A stretch of DNA of 64,000 nucleotides, taken from NCBI RefSeq assembly GCF_030253575.1, contig NC_080560.1:34895501-34959500 (forward strand), in the 5' to 3' direction. The position numbers and the translations under genes were made by a program. The notes under the pieces are model-generated. The model was not told where the DNA came from and searched no databases. It was given only the letters and a program-made list of their open reading frames with translations. Source of the stretch: Rhododendron vialii. Lineage: Eukaryota; Streptophyta; Magnoliopsida; Ericales; Ericaceae. Below, piece after piece: positions 12,270 through 23,549 of this stretch. Position 1 is the first letter of the stretch; each line of letters begins with the position of its first letter.

Positions 12270-13110
12270 TTGTTTACTGTACACAGATGCATGTCGACAA
12301 CCACCAAACTAAAATCGTTCGTAGAGACGTCGTGTAATGCGCCATCTTATTAGATCTACGCCACCTTGTTTTGATTAGCAGTTCGAAAGTATGCTTATCG
12401 ACTACACGATGATTATTTGCAGGATTGGATGTGTAAATGACTATTAGTAGCAGAAAGAGGTGTACAAAATTGGAAAGTTACGTAATTAGCCTTTGCTAAT
12501 CTCGTTGTACGCGAACATTTAGGTGGAATCATCCATTGAAACGGCATGTTATGTGCCACTTCAGTATATACCATTTGTGACTTTGCGTAACCTTATTAGC
12601 AGTCTGATCAATTAAAGATTGTTATTTGCGGGGGTGGACGTGTAAATAAAATATTAGTAGCAGGGTTTTAAATCGCGGTATCGGGAAACGTAACGGTATT
12701 GGTGATACCGCCGATATCGGACAGTATCAGACAGACGACAGTGTCGGCCAATACGTAGGCAAATAACAGTATCGTACATCCAAATCCCTTTAAGTATCGA
12801 CCGATGCCTGATACGATTCGTAATGGCTTTTATTTAAAACCTTGAATGGGAGTGAAAAGAAGTGTGCAAATGGAAAGTTACCCAATTAGCCTTTGCTAAT
12901 CTCAAGGTATGTGTACTCCTAAGGTACAATCATCGATAGAAACATCCTATAATGCGCCATGTCACTATATCATATGTGGTTTTATGCATTTTGATTAGCA
13001 GTTGGAAAGCAAGAGTGATCATTTTAGAGATGTTTATTTGCAGGATTGGATAGGAAAACGACTAAGAAAATCGAAAAGAGGTGAGCGATTGGAGAGCCGC
13101 CTAGTTTGTG
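12270..13110. repeat. Diverged tandem array, about three units of 240-300 bp
   Basis: Recurring landmarks in the same order are a segment like aatgcgccat, then ttgattagcag, then tatttgcaggattgga, then attagcctttgctaatctc. They occur at about 12335-12510, 12560-12640 plus 12850-12910, and 12950-13060. Copies differ by many substitutions, so the array is old. The middle copy is interrupted at 12663-12845 by a separate MITE-like insertion. Confidence 0.6.
12663..12845. mobile_element. MITE-like insertion inside the tandem array
   Basis: The ends are short inverted repeats (ggttttaaat at the left, atttaaaacc at the right). The interior is rich in the motif cggtatcgg and its inverted form. It splits one unit of the surrounding array between attagtagcag and gagtgaaaag, sequences that lie side by side in the neighbouring unit. 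No clear target duplication was found, so the superfamily is only guessed as hAT-like. Confidence 0.5.
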
Positions 13111-13794
13111 GTTGCTACTAAACAAGATTAGTTTCGTGAACCCCAGGGATCTGCACGGTGGTCAAGGCTTGCGATTTAGGGGTTTGCGCCCTCCTAAAGT
13201 CTTAGGTTTGAAACCTTCCAAGTGTCATCAACTCCTTTGGGGCTGCGTCCCATTGTTCTTTATGGACTGGGCCCTTGGGGTTTTCTTCTTGGTTGGCATC
13301 TTGCCAATCAAGAGTTTGGGTATCGGATGGGCACTTGTTGCCTTTCTCTTTGCTCCCTTTAGTCTTTGTAAACCTTCAAAGATTAGTAAAAAAAAAACTT
13401 GTTCAAAATAAAAGTCCATGCGGAGCTTCAATGGAGCTCCTGCAAGTGGATGGTGGAATTGAGCTTCCAAGATTGGTCGAAGTACACGTAAATTGGTCCG
13501 GATACTTGAGTTATCAAAAGACAGAGATTGGTTTCGTGTTGGTATTGGTTGTTGGTGCCATTTGCTACCAGATTTTATGTAGTAAAGCTGCATTTGGATA
13601 AAGGTGTGGGATGATAACTGGCTTTTGAATTCTTTATGTTGTTTCGTTGGACTAAGGAAGCTTTTAGTTACCTGAATGGAATTTGCTTTAGCTTGTGCCT
13701 CTTTATAAAATCAAAGAACCTGGTTTCCAATGTTTGTAAAACACAAGCTGGAATGAACTACTGGGAAAATCTCAGCTTAAGTTGATGAGTACTC
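13111..13794. other. Intergenic, no supported gene
   Basis: Overlapping frames exist on both strands at 13106-13601, but they are mutually exclusive, of low complexity in places, and show no domain. Nothing else is recognisable. Confidence 0.35.
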
Positions 13795-13798
13795 CTTT

Positions 13799-13960
13799 TG
13801 GTGTCTGTCTTCGGCACCACCATGTGGTGCCCCAACGCTCTTATCCATTGCACATTTTCGTGAGCTTCATACACTTAATATTGGACACCATGGAAAAATG
13901 TGGTGGATAAAGATGTTGGGGCACCACCTAACGGTGCCCCGAGACCAAACCAAACCGAGC
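13799..13960. mobile_element. Small MITE-like inverted repeat
   Basis: The left part carries ggcaccaccatgtggtgccc and the right part carries ggggcaccacctaacggtgc; the two halves fold back on each other. A related end motif (gcggtgccccgagac) recurs at about 14858, on the far side of the LINE relic, so the LINE piece may have inserted near or into such an element. Confidence 0.45.
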
Positions 13961-13989
13961 CTTAGGGTTTAATCACTTGGGGTAGACTA

Positions 13990-14735
13990 CATGAATTTTT
14001 TTCCTTCATTGAGCTCTATCAAGGGTCACTTGTTCATACAAACCCATTATACTCATATCTTTGCACACAACAACATCTAATGTCAATTTAGGTCTATAAT
14101 TTCCCGTAGCATTGCTACCCAAAGCTATCATATATGCTCTCTTCACTACTGCATCTCCTGATCTACGGTAGACATGCTCAAACCACCTTAGCCTATTTTC
14201 CATCAACTTCTCATCTATGGATGCTACATCTACCATCTCACGAATCGTTTCATTTCTAATCATATCTCGTCTAGTCTTACCACATTTACCTCAACATTAT
14301 CATTTTTGTTACACTCATCTTGCTCACCTGTTATTTTTTAATAGACAACATTCTGTCCCGTAAAACATCGTTGGTCTTATGGCAGTTGCATAGAATTTTT
14401 TCTTCAATTTTGTGAGTACCCTTTTGTCACACAGTACACCAATAGCGCTCCTTCACTTGAGCCACCCCACTTGGATTCTATGGATCACATCATCAGCAAT
14501 CTCTCTATCTCTACTAATAATTGAGCCTAAATACCTAAAATGGTCACTTTTTGGTTTCTCCTAGTCTTGGATCATCATTTTTTCTTCATGTGCACTGTTG
14601 GTACTACTAAACTTGCATACTATATACTCAGTTTTACTTCTACTTATCCGAAAACGCTTTGACTCTAATGCTTTCCTCCAAATTTCTAGTTTCGTATTAA
14701 CACTTCTAGCGGTTTCATCAATTCATGTCATAAAG
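13990..14735 (-). pseudogene. LINE reverse-transcriptase C-terminal remnant
   Basis: Read on the minus strand from about 14735 downward, the sequence gives [20 protein letters not shown] and [16 protein letters not shown], then a broken stretch with stops. An open frame at 14006-14263 follows, with RLRWFEHVYRRSGDAVVKRA. These match in order the C-terminal part of plant LINE polymerases (thumb region and the region after it), as I know the family. The upstream catalytic region with the YADD box is absent and several stops interrupt the middle, so this is a 5'-truncated, inactive copy. Confidence 0.8.
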
Positions 14736-14739
14736 ATTT

Positions 14740-15655
14740 GACGGACTTTTTACATGCTGGTTGTCAGCTACCTAACGCACAACTCTTCTCCTTTATCCAA
14801 GCTTGGGACCGGCTGGGAAAGAAAGATAAGACTCTAAGTACGAACCAGGCGGAGTTAGCGGTGCCCCGAGACTACCAAATAATATTTCCTTTTTGGGTGC
14901 TCAAACCTTTTTCTTTTTCTGAACAAGGCCGATGTTGACCTTTTCTTGTGTTCCCTTTTAGTCTTAATTGCATATTACTTCCCTTAACTATCTCACGTTT
15001 TTCAAATTATTCCCTAAACTATTAAATAAAATCCCACGCTCAACTACCTTAAAATATCTAAATATTTTGACTTGGCCCTTTATTAGTCTGTAGTAGCGTA
15101 ATGGTCATTAAAGAGCTCGAAATAATACTTGAACGCTATTTTTCTCAAAATGTGATGAGTATGCCCAAAATGATATACAAATAAATTTGCATATTAGTAT
15201 CATGAACTTAATCTTTGTTTGGACCGTTTTTAACATGAAGAGCTATTTGGCATGTTGATGGTTTGATAGAAAGGTGTTAATGAGGAGAACTAGAGAGAAA
15301 TCAACATATAATGGATGGGGTGAACGGAAGAATGTAGTTTAGACAAAGATCCATTCTTCGACTTTCTCAGAAGAGCAAGTTTATATGTATGCCATTCTGA
15401 ACATTCTCGTTTCATTTCGAGAAAAATAGTATTTGAGCATTATTGCAGACTCTTTAACGGCCATTAAAGGTGGTTGAGTGTAAGGTTTTGTAGTTCATGG
15501 GATAATATGAAAAATTAAAGTGATATAGTTTAGGGGGACAACATGTAATAAAGCCTAAGATTATACCACTGTGGCTTTTCCAAGGTTGACTTTTGTACAA
15601 CAAGAACAACAATAGAAACACTTTATAGATTTACTTTTTAGTTTTTCCCGAATTA
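14740..15655. other. Intergenic, nothing recognised
   Basis: AT-rich sequence downstream of the LINE relic. There are no credible reading frames and no repeats beyond short homopolymers. Confidence 0.35.
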
Positions 15656-15661
15656 AGCCTC

Positions 15662-15950
15662 GAGTAAAGAGTCACGCCAAAATAAAGACAGAAATAAAGA
15701 TCCCCCTTTTTTTTTTCTTTTCCTAATAAAAGGTTTGTTTAATTTCTTCATTGATAATGTCCTGAATCCTGATGAGTGGATGTGATGTAAAGAGTCACGC
15801 AAAAATAAAGAAAAAGAAATAAAGATCCCTTTTCTTTTCTTTTCTTTTTTCTTCCTAATAAAAGGTTTGTTTAATTTCTTCATGGATAATGTCCTGAATC
15901 CTGATGAACGGATGTGATGTAAAGAGTCACGCAAAAATAAAGACAAAGAA
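15662..15950. repeat. Tandem repeat, about 2.3 units of 124-132 bp
   Basis: The unit starts gtaaagagtcacgc and contains ttcctaataaaaggtttgtt and gataatgtcctgaatcctga. Two full copies begin at about 15663 and 15787, and a partial third begins at about 15919. The copies are very similar apart from the pyrimidine-rich tract, which points to a fairly recent duplication. A long minus-strand frame across the array is a by-product of the repeat. Confidence 0.8.
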
Positions 15951-16817
15951 AATATTTACTTTGCGGTGACAACACGTATTAACTTTTGCATCAGAAATAA
16001 ATCGAAGGGGTTCGGTCAAGTGAACATGAGAAAGCAAATAAGTTCGTGATCTCTACGACTTCGCATGTTTGAATCTTACGGAAGTCAAAACAAATTTAAT
16101 CCAAACCTTAAGGCCATTGGAAGGTTAGCATGGCCCTTAACTTCAAAGCCTTGAAATTAGGCGAGGGACGCACAAGTTGGTCTGGATGTCCGCTTATAAA
16201 GAAAAGAAAAAAAAAAATTTTGCATTAAAGGTACAAGAAGTGAACATAATCACCAACCCACTTCCTGCAGGAAAAAAAATTGAAAGGGCCAATCCTGTGC
16301 AATTGCTTATGGATTTCTGTTCTGCCTTTCTCACAGAATTCCAGAGAGAGAGAGAGAGACAGAAGGGATCACTATCCAACTGAGTATAATGGATTCCACA
16401 ACAATACACCATTAAGTCATTTAATATTTCCTTAAAAATCCCCATTTAAATTAAGAATAAATAAACGTACCCCAAAATGTCACGCTAAGGAGAAAGCTAA
16501 TACAACACGACCCTAATCAGGTGAAAAATTAAAATCAGATTGTACTAGTGGAAGATGTATATATTACCATTGTTAGTATTAATTTGGTTTAATTTGGAAA
16601 GTGACAATTTTCAATGGAAGGTGACCTAGAAAGGTCATCATATTTTTTCAGAAAATACCCAATATATTAAAATAGTATTAATCTCTCAATTCTTTGGTGG
16701 AAAGTGACCTCTCAGACCCATTAAGCAATTAGATTCCATTAATGTGGTCTCTCTTTTAGTTTATTCATTTTTTTGTGGAATGTCTTATCTATTGGCCCCT
16801 GAAATTTGTTGCAAAAT
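15951..16817. other. Intergenic with possible SINE-like trace
   Basis: A short tract at about 16012-16080 has tRNA-promoter-like pieces (cggtcaagtgaacatg, then gtttgaatcttacg), as seen in plant SINEs. No poly(A) end or target duplication was found. A GA-rich microsatellite lies at about 16344-16360. No gene is visible. Confidence 0.25.
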
Positions 16818-17045
16818 AGGGGTCCTTTTACAAATGGTAATAGGAAACGCTGTAGTGCACCAGGTGCATTACACCGTGTATTGCGGCTGATTCAGCTGTC
16901 TATCTCGGCACGAACGGTTCGGATTTAATTCAAACTCCTATAAATCCGAACCATCCATTGTTCCGATTAAAATCCGAGCTGTTTATGCTAAGATAAACGA
17001 CAGGATCGGCCGCACTACACGTGTAGTGCGGGTACAAATGACCCT
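16818..17045. mobile_element. MITE with long imperfect inverted arms
   Basis: The left arm (ctgtagtgcaccaggtgcat, then gtattgcggctgattcagct) and the right arm (gatcggccgcactacacgtg, then gtagtgcggg) pair over most of the element, with the centre near 16935. It has no coding capacity. The size of about 230 bp fits a MITE. Confidence 0.55.
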
Positions 17046-17439
17046 AAATAGTACTTGGTTTGTTTATTTGATCATGGCCCTAAATTGTCCTCGTGGATTT
17101 TATCCTTAAGGACACATGATGGGATAAATTGTTCACACTTAACTCATCTGAAAATTCTACTTTCTTGTGCAAAAATAAATTTTTAAATGGTTATTCAGAG
17201 CTAGATTCATTCAACTCTTAAAAAAAAAAAAAAAAAACCTGATCACATATCAAGGTGACATAAAACAAAATGCACTTCAAGAGGTGACTTTTACTCATGA
17301 ATCAATCCCGACGATTTTTACTCATTAAACAAAATGTGAGAAGAACTGTTGCTCATGATCCACTCTGATTCTTCAAGACAGCTCCTCTTAAAAAAAAAGT
17401 TTCCCTCTATGCATATGAAGTCTTTCAACCAGTCACGTT

Positions 17440-17525
17440 AGATGCTTTTTTTAATCAATAAGATTCGAACTCTTGTCAAATGCATGAGAGTACATGATGC
17501 CTACGACTTAGCTGCCACTCCACTT
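17440..17525 (-). mobile_element. SINE-like tRNA-derived fragment
   Basis: On the minus strand the order is agtggcagctaagtcgtagg (A-box-like), then gagttcgaatcttattg (B-box-like), about 40 bp apart. That is the arrangement of an RNA polymerase III promoter in tRNA-derived SINEs. It does not fold into a complete tRNA. The ends of the element are not resolved. Confidence 0.35.
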
Positions 17526-17529
17526 GCAG

Positions 17530-19600
17530 TATCTTGTCCAATCTTTGTGAAAGGCAGCCTTCTAACTCACTATAGCAATCCAATTTTGGAGAACCCTCCA
17601 AATTGTCCTTAACCAAAGGGTACCTTACACCATCCATCCAGGTCCATCTTTCTCCAAACCAGGCCTTTACAGACCCATTACAAAAAGCCAAAACCTAAAA
17701 CAAGGTGTCCTCTAACAATAAGGGAACGTTCCACTATCCGATTAAGTTAATGTAGTTAGTGGCAAATTACAAAAAGAGTGCATTGTTCCAACGTCATCCA
17801 CACTCTAAACGAAAAGTGTTGGCTGGCCTTTCTCTCCACGACCCCCCATCCGTTCATCCTCACCCACTAGCCACCACCAGTGTTTCTTTTCCACTGTGAA
17901 GAAAAACCAACCAAACAGTTTTTTTTTTTTTTTTAATTTATATATAACCGGATGTGTAGGCTAACTTGTGCTTACTTCAACTAATTATGGGCCCTTGAAG
18001 TTAACGATCGCAAACCCGCCTTTAGACTTCGGTGGCTCCAAGGTTTGAAATGTTTGGATTCCGTAGGATTCAAACATGCAACCTCATAAAAGACAAACAC
18101 TTATTGGTTTTCTCATACCAACTTGTCCAAACCACTTTGGCTTTACCTTTCCAAATTCCGAAGGTGATGAATTCTCCATGGGTAATTTATTTATTCATGA
18201 AAGAAAATATCTGATTATAATTGTGTGATTCTAGTGTAGCTGCTGACAATTCTTCATGGGTAGTTTCCTCTCTTTTTTCCTCCATCACCCCACATCCGCC
18301 TCCTCTCCATACTACCAGCACCAGTCATATATCTCCGCCGCTCCTTCTCCGATAATTCCACAGCATTGTCGGTAGTTTGTCGCTGGTTTTCACCGTTGTG
18401 AAAGTTATTTGAGTGTAGGAGGGTGTTCTTGTGTTGATGCTGCAATTTTGGTGGAGGCCAATATTTTAATGAGGTGGCATAATGATCACAGGCAACTTCA
18501 GTAATTCCAAGTTGGAAAGAGTGTGAATATAAATTGTGGTAAGGAATGTGTACACGTGTCCTGACGCACCCAAGGCGGGCCCACTGGTGATTTTTTGCCA
18601 CGTCACCCTTTATGATTTGGGGTGGAAATGAAGCCTTTGGTAATATTTTTCTAGTCTTATTAGTATTACTTTTACTAAATTCACTCCGCGTGCGCGGTTG
18701 CCAATAAAGGAGAATTACGTATTTTAGGAAAACACTTAAAACAAGGAGGAAAATGAAATGACTAATCGGATAAAATGGTGAATGGGTTGGACAAATGAAG
18801 TGTTTGTATCGGACTTGTGTGATGTGTTTGAACTTTGAGGCTTTTCTTTTCTTTTCCTCTCTCCACAGCCAGGAGTGTTTGGGTCAATTTATACGCACCT
18901 CGATTAATCCCCTCACCAATCCCATCAAAAGTAGGTCATCTACGCGAGGACTATGAGATTTCTATGGAAGCAAATCCACCAACCAACCGAAGTAACCTTT
19001 CGAGAGCTTGTTCGGGCCTCACCTAAACCTCGACCTCACAAATTATAATTTTGGGTAACGGGTCATCATCACTTGATCCAAACACTAAAAATGAATATAT
19101 CATCCAAATATCTATTAAAATAGTTGAAAACTAATATCGACTGCCCTTTTAGAACGATGTACACCGTCCAAAATATATTCAGAACGTAATGGCGTACGAC
19201 GTCCGAAATATATCCCTATCTATAAAAAAGAAGTTTAAACTTCGGATAAAAAATTAAAGCAAGACGACTCTAAAAATGCTGAAATGGTTTGGTATAGGAA
19301 AAACTTGTAGATAAAAAAAAAATTATTAATTGCCCCTGAAACACTACGCGGCGGGTCTCTCTAAATTATTATGCAGAGGGTCGTGACTGGCCGCGGAAGA
19401 TTTGGAAGCCGAGGCTGTAAGGTGACGCAATTCGGGTAGTGTGTGGAAGATGACTAGAATAGCAGAAACAATTTAGGGATTAAAATTTCTCCAGCTTAAA
19501 CAGAGATTACTATGCATGATTTATTTCTATTTAAATTGAGTGCTTCCCTACCTAATTTTGTGTTGGATTATACAGTAGCACATTCTAACCTGGGGATATT
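17530..19600. other. Intergenic, no supported gene
   Basis: Scattered short frames on both strands at 18032-18601 lack recognisable motifs. A poly(T) tract lies near 17921-17935. A fragment at about 18045-18085 with gtaggattcaaacatgcaac may be another SINE or LTR scrap. Nothing else can be supported. Confidence 0.35.
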
Positions 19601-19624
19601 CCCTCATTAGAAGCTAGTTTACAT

Positions 19625-20021
19625 TAGGCCCGTCAATGGATTGGATTCAATTCGAATCCGATCTGAAAAATTCGATCCGAATCCGATAACGTTGATCTGA
19701 TAATCCGAATCCGGTAATCCAATTACTGATCGGATCGGATTAAATACGTTATCGAGCGATCCAAACTTTATTTTTAAGTTTTTAAAATTTTTTTTTAAGA
19801 AAATTGTAAATTTTTTATTTTGAAAAAAAAAATGTTTAAGAAGTTGTATTTTTATTTTTTTATTTTTTTAAAAAAATATATACTTTTTTTGCTAAAATTT
19901 TTTAAGTAAAAAAGTTTTCGGATCGGATTCGGATTATCACTATCGGATTTGGATCAGATTCAAGTCTTATCGAATTCGAATTTGCCGGATCCGAACCAAA
20001 TTTGGCCCATTGACAGGCCTA
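19625..20021. mobile_element. hAT-type MITE with near-perfect 8-bp duplication
   Basis: The left end reads TAGGCCCGTCAATGG, and the right end is its reverse complement with one change (CCATTGACAGGCCTA). The flanks are GTTTACAT (19617-19624) and GTTTACGT (20022-20029), an 8-bp duplication with one mismatch, as expected for hAT. The interior has repeated ggatcgga-type motifs near both ends and an A/T-rich centre, with no coding capacity. Confidence 0.75.
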
Positions 20022-20324
20022 GTTTACGTGTTCGATCCCTTTTGTAATTCAGTGGGATCTGCCACACTTGCATTACAAGTTTATACTCTACATATCATCA
20101 TTTCATATATTTCTTTTCCAGACAATTGAATGTTAGGATTAGCCTAAGTTCCGGTAAGTGCTTTTTGGGATTTTTTTTATGTTTTGTTCTTATTTTTTTC
20201 ATTTTTATTAGGAAAAAAATTGGGTTTCGATTGTGATTTTTTTATTTTTTAGATTTCTCTCATCATAACGAAGCAATAATTGATAAAAAAATTGACAAAT
20301 GCACAAAAAAAAGAAGGAACAAGG

Positions 20325-20520
20325 ACAAAAAATTAAGCCATTTGGCTTATTTAGGCCAAACAACCCCTGAATGTTAGGAGTACGTAGTTAGCCTAAGTTC
20401 TGGTAAGAGCTTTTTAGGATTTTTGGGCTTATTTAGGCCAAACAACCCCTGAATTTTAGGAGTAAGTAGTTAGCCTAAGTTCTGGTAAGGGCTTTTTAAG
20501 ATTTTTGGGCTTTTTCATGT
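20325..20520. repeat. Short direct duplication of about 75 bp
   Basis: The segment cttatttaggccaaacaacc, followed by ttagcctaagttctggtaag, occurs twice in a row with few differences. A less similar third piece lies near 20139-20170. The motif ggcttatttaggcc resembles the ends of the TIR family seen at 25405-25770, so this may be a damaged copy. Confidence 0.5.
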
Positions 20521-20726
20521 TGTCTTTATACAAATTTTTTTCCGCGTTTGGTAAATTTGTGCCTAATTTTTGTACATTATTGGTTCATCTCATCAAGACA
20601 AATTAGAAAAGTAAAAAATTGTGGCTTTTACTCAAATATTTTAAAAATATCCATAATACCCAAAAAGTCCTAAAAATTGGCTTTACAGGTTCCCCTTTGT
20701 AACTCAGTGGGATCTACCGGCACTAT

Positions 20727-21390
20727 TTTTTTTTTTGACAAAAGTGAGAAGTTGTATTGATGAAAACCTAATGGCAATTACAATACGGAATTCATTACAA
20801 ATATTTTGGATAAAACCAAACTAATACTCTGAGATACAAAATGAGAAAAGTACAAGGCTGTTGATGTCTTCCCCCAACCCAAGTATCGCCTGACGCACAT
20901 TCTACTAAAATTACCTATTTCTAGCGGTCTCAAAAAAAGATAAAATACTAGCAAAAAAAAAAGGACAACAAATATCCAGACGATCAGACGAACTCCAACC
21001 AAGTATATATGAATGCGCCAATGAACTCCGAAAGCTACAAATTTGACAAGCTACCGTGAGTTGCTCCAGCAAAGACATCATATGGGGATAGTAGAGCACT
21101 GTTGACACAGATACTGTTGTGAAGCAACATCAATATGAAAGAACCCGATCTATTGATGTAATATTCACCCAAAGATAAAACTAAAAACTCTCACAAAAAA
21201 GAGAGACAAAACTCTCACAGATTAAACTACAAGTCGTTGATCTGAAGAGACACGAGAAAAAGATAGGGAGACAGAAAACTAGCATTATGGCCTTCCCCTC
21301 CCAACGCCATATTAGGGTTGTGAAAACCTAGGGGGAGGGGAATGGTGAAGAAAGGTAAATGTGGCGGCTAGGGTTTTGAGAGAGAGAGAG
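20727..21390 (-). mobile_element. Possible short non-LTR (LINE-type) element, internally deleted
   Basis: On the minus strand the sequence starts with a C/T-rich leader (gagagagag on the plus strand at 21378-21391, followed by ccctagccgcc). It ends in a poly(A) tract, which is the T-run at 20727-20738 on the plus strand. There is no long frame, only fragments. Leader-like start, unrelated body and A-tail suggest a non-autonomous LINE derivative, but I found no target duplication. Confidence 0.35.
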
Positions 21391-21399
21391 AGAAATTTC

Positions 21400-22440
21400 T
21401 TGGGGTCAGGCCGTAAAAAAGAAATTTCTTGCGAATCCCCTAATTCCGGCATGAATGACCTATATTTGACCGGACCAAAAAGGAAATTAGTCGAAGTACG
21501 CGTAAGTTCACCGAATACCCTGACCGTCGAAACAAAAAAGAAAAGAAAGAATGCCTAGCTGTAATAACTTTAAATTACGTACAACATACACACATGTTAT
21601 TTGTTACTATTACTAGAAAATTTGGAAAGAATTAAATTTAGTTAACTTTTCGCCTCTAGAGGAAAACCAAGTTCCACAATTAGATCGCAAACAATTAATT
21701 AATAACTCAATATCTTGCACGTAAAAGATTAACGTTAATTACCAGGAAGAAAAAATGAAAAAAAGTGTTTAAATTTTAAGACACGTGTATCAAATTCGTT
21801 GAAAAATTACGTGCCCCTCTAAGTTTAATTCACACCACATGGATATTTTTCGATTTCACGAAACTGCATTTTGAATATATTTCTTAGCTACACGAAATAT
21901 GGCGTAGAGGACATCTATATATATTTATCATTGTGATTATTTTCCGGTACAAACGCCTCCTTTTTTTTTCTTAAAAAATACGACACGCGCTTTTTGTGGC
22001 GTACCCAGAATTCAGTATAGCTGGCGCACTCTATTGAACATGTAGCTAGTGAAAATTTGCTTCATAATATATACACCGGAACTAGATAATACTCGACTTA
22101 TACATTTAGTACAAGACACAAAATTTTATATATGATGCATAATTTTCTCTACAATGTCTAAAAATAATCAGAAAAAATAAAAGATTTTCATGGGTAAAGT
22201 TTGTAAAAGATGTTTTTACAATAGTTGGTGAAGAATTTATCAGAATAAGATGAGTTTCTTTTTGGGTCAAGCGGTAGGAGAATATAAGTATAAGAATTAC
22301 ATTATATTCCAAAAAAAAAGAGTACAAGAATTACATGAAGCTAAAAACAATTCCAAAATTATTATAAACTCACTCCAACTATTAGCCTCAACAGTGGGAG
22401 AACAAATCTACAATCAATATAAGCCAACCAACTGCTAGCC
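21400..22440. other. Intergenic, no supported gene
   Basis: AT-rich and without credible reading frames. The short frames present (for example 22250-22438) lie in low-complexity sequence. Confidence 0.35.
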
Positions 22441-22550
22441 CAAATAGGGATAATAGTTACAAGTACAAAACGAAGAACACCATCACACAAATAGAGATAT
22501 TCAAATTTCTAACCTCTTAATGAGATGCAAGAGCTCTGACCAACTAAGTT
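22440..22550 (-). mobile_element. SINE-like remnant
   Basis: On the minus strand, cttagttggtcagagctctt and gcatctcattaagaggttag are followed by a diverged B box and then gatggtgttcttc. The same order and spacing occur in the better-preserved SINE at 60784-60990 (gttagttggccaagactctt, then gttcgagtctc, then gtgggtgttcttc). I take both to be members of one SINE family. The 3' end of this copy is not resolved. Confidence 0.45.
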
Positions 22551-22606
22551 AGCAACTAAATTTTGCAGTCGAGGTTCAAGTATGGAAAAACAAACCCCGG
22601 GACCAT

Positions 22607-22770
22607 GACGGGGGTGCTGTTCCCATCTGGGCAATCCATTTTTCGACAATGGATGGCTCAGATTTCATCTCGACAATGAACAGATGGACGAGTGAGATGA
22701 AATCTAAGCCGTCCAATATTGATGAAATAGACAATCCGAATGAGGACAACAAAAGGACAACAGGATTCCC
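22607..22770. mobile_element. Small MITE-like inverted repeat upstream of PHO1
   Basis: The left arm (ggatggctcagatttcatct) matches the reverse complement of the right arm (agatgaaatctaagccgtcc). Outer parts (gctgttcccatctgggcaat and attgtc...ggacaacagg) pair less well. It is about 165 bp without coding capacity, some 780 bp upstream of the PHO1 start. Confidence 0.45.
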
Positions 22771-23193
22771 GAGTTGCTATGCCCCATTGCCATTCCTACG
22801 CATTTTCCTCTTTATATAATTAATGTTCTATAATATGAAATCGATCACAAGCATCAAACTAAGCGACGGAAAAGGCAATTAAAAAGAGTTTTAACTTATT
22901 TCCGCCGGAGATGCAAACCGTGAGGTTTCTGCTATCGCCATTGAATCGATCATCGTGCATTTCTTGTAATAATTTGAACCGATCATCTTGTTGGGTCCGC
23001 AAAATAGTATATAACCACGCAAAAAACTAGTTTGATTGGTCATTAATAAGTATATCAACAAATTAAATTTTGGTTTATAAAATGGACGATCGTGGAAAAT
23101 TGAACTTTGAACTTATTTATAGAATTAGACTGTCCATTCTTTAAACAAAAATTTAATTTTTAATATGCTATAATCAAGCTGAATTTTTCACAT

Positions 23194-23201
23194 GAATATA
23201 C
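23194..23201. promoter_or_regulatory. Candidate P1BS phosphate-starvation element
   Basis: GAATATAC fits the P1BS consensus GNATATNC, the site bound by PHR1-type MYB factors in phosphate-starvation promoters. It lies about 300 bp upstream of the candidate TATA box of the PHO1 gene. An 8-bp match in AT-rich DNA can arise by chance, so this is suggestive only. Confidence 0.35.
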
Positions 23202-23433
23202 TACTCTACAAGCCTTGCAAAATGAACAGTTCAAATTATAAAAATAAATACATGATGGGGCGCCCAATGACGATGGCAAAAATCCCACAGTTCCACCGCA
23301 GGTGTACAGGATTTTAACTCATAAAAACCTCGGCGAGATAATCATTTCTTATTTGTTTCTTGAAAAATGCACTAAAAAATGACTAAAAACATTTCTCATA
23401 TTTTCAATAACTACAAGTTTGGTACTTATACAC

Positions 23434-23436
<3 letters not shown>

Positions 23437-23477
<41 letters not shown>
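23437..23477. repeat. (CT)n microsatellite at the PHO1 promoter
   Basis: About 20 CT units lie immediately upstream of the TATA-like box, and a second shorter CT run sits just before the start codon (23533-23547). Pyrimidine-rich core promoter and leader tracts are common in plants. The length is likely to vary between individuals. Confidence 0.9.
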
Positions 23478-23478
<1 letters not shown>

Positions 23479-23493
23479 TTGTCTCTATATCTC

Positions 23494-23503
23494 TATATAT
23501 AAA
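23494..23503 (+). promoter_or_regulatory. TATA box of the PHO1 gene
   Basis: TATATATAAA lies about 50 bp before the start codon at 23550. This would place transcription start near 23525-23535 and leave a very short, CT-rich leader. Confidence 0.55.
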
Positions 23504-23549
23504 CCACCTTGCTTACTCTCATACCTCCTAAACTCTCTCTCTCTCTCCA

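Noticed and set aside
15653-15946. Minus-strand frame with a repeated SGFRTLSMKKLNKPFIRK motif
   Set aside because: The protein repeat is only the translation of a tandem DNA repeat whose length keeps the frame; no start context, domain or splice partner.
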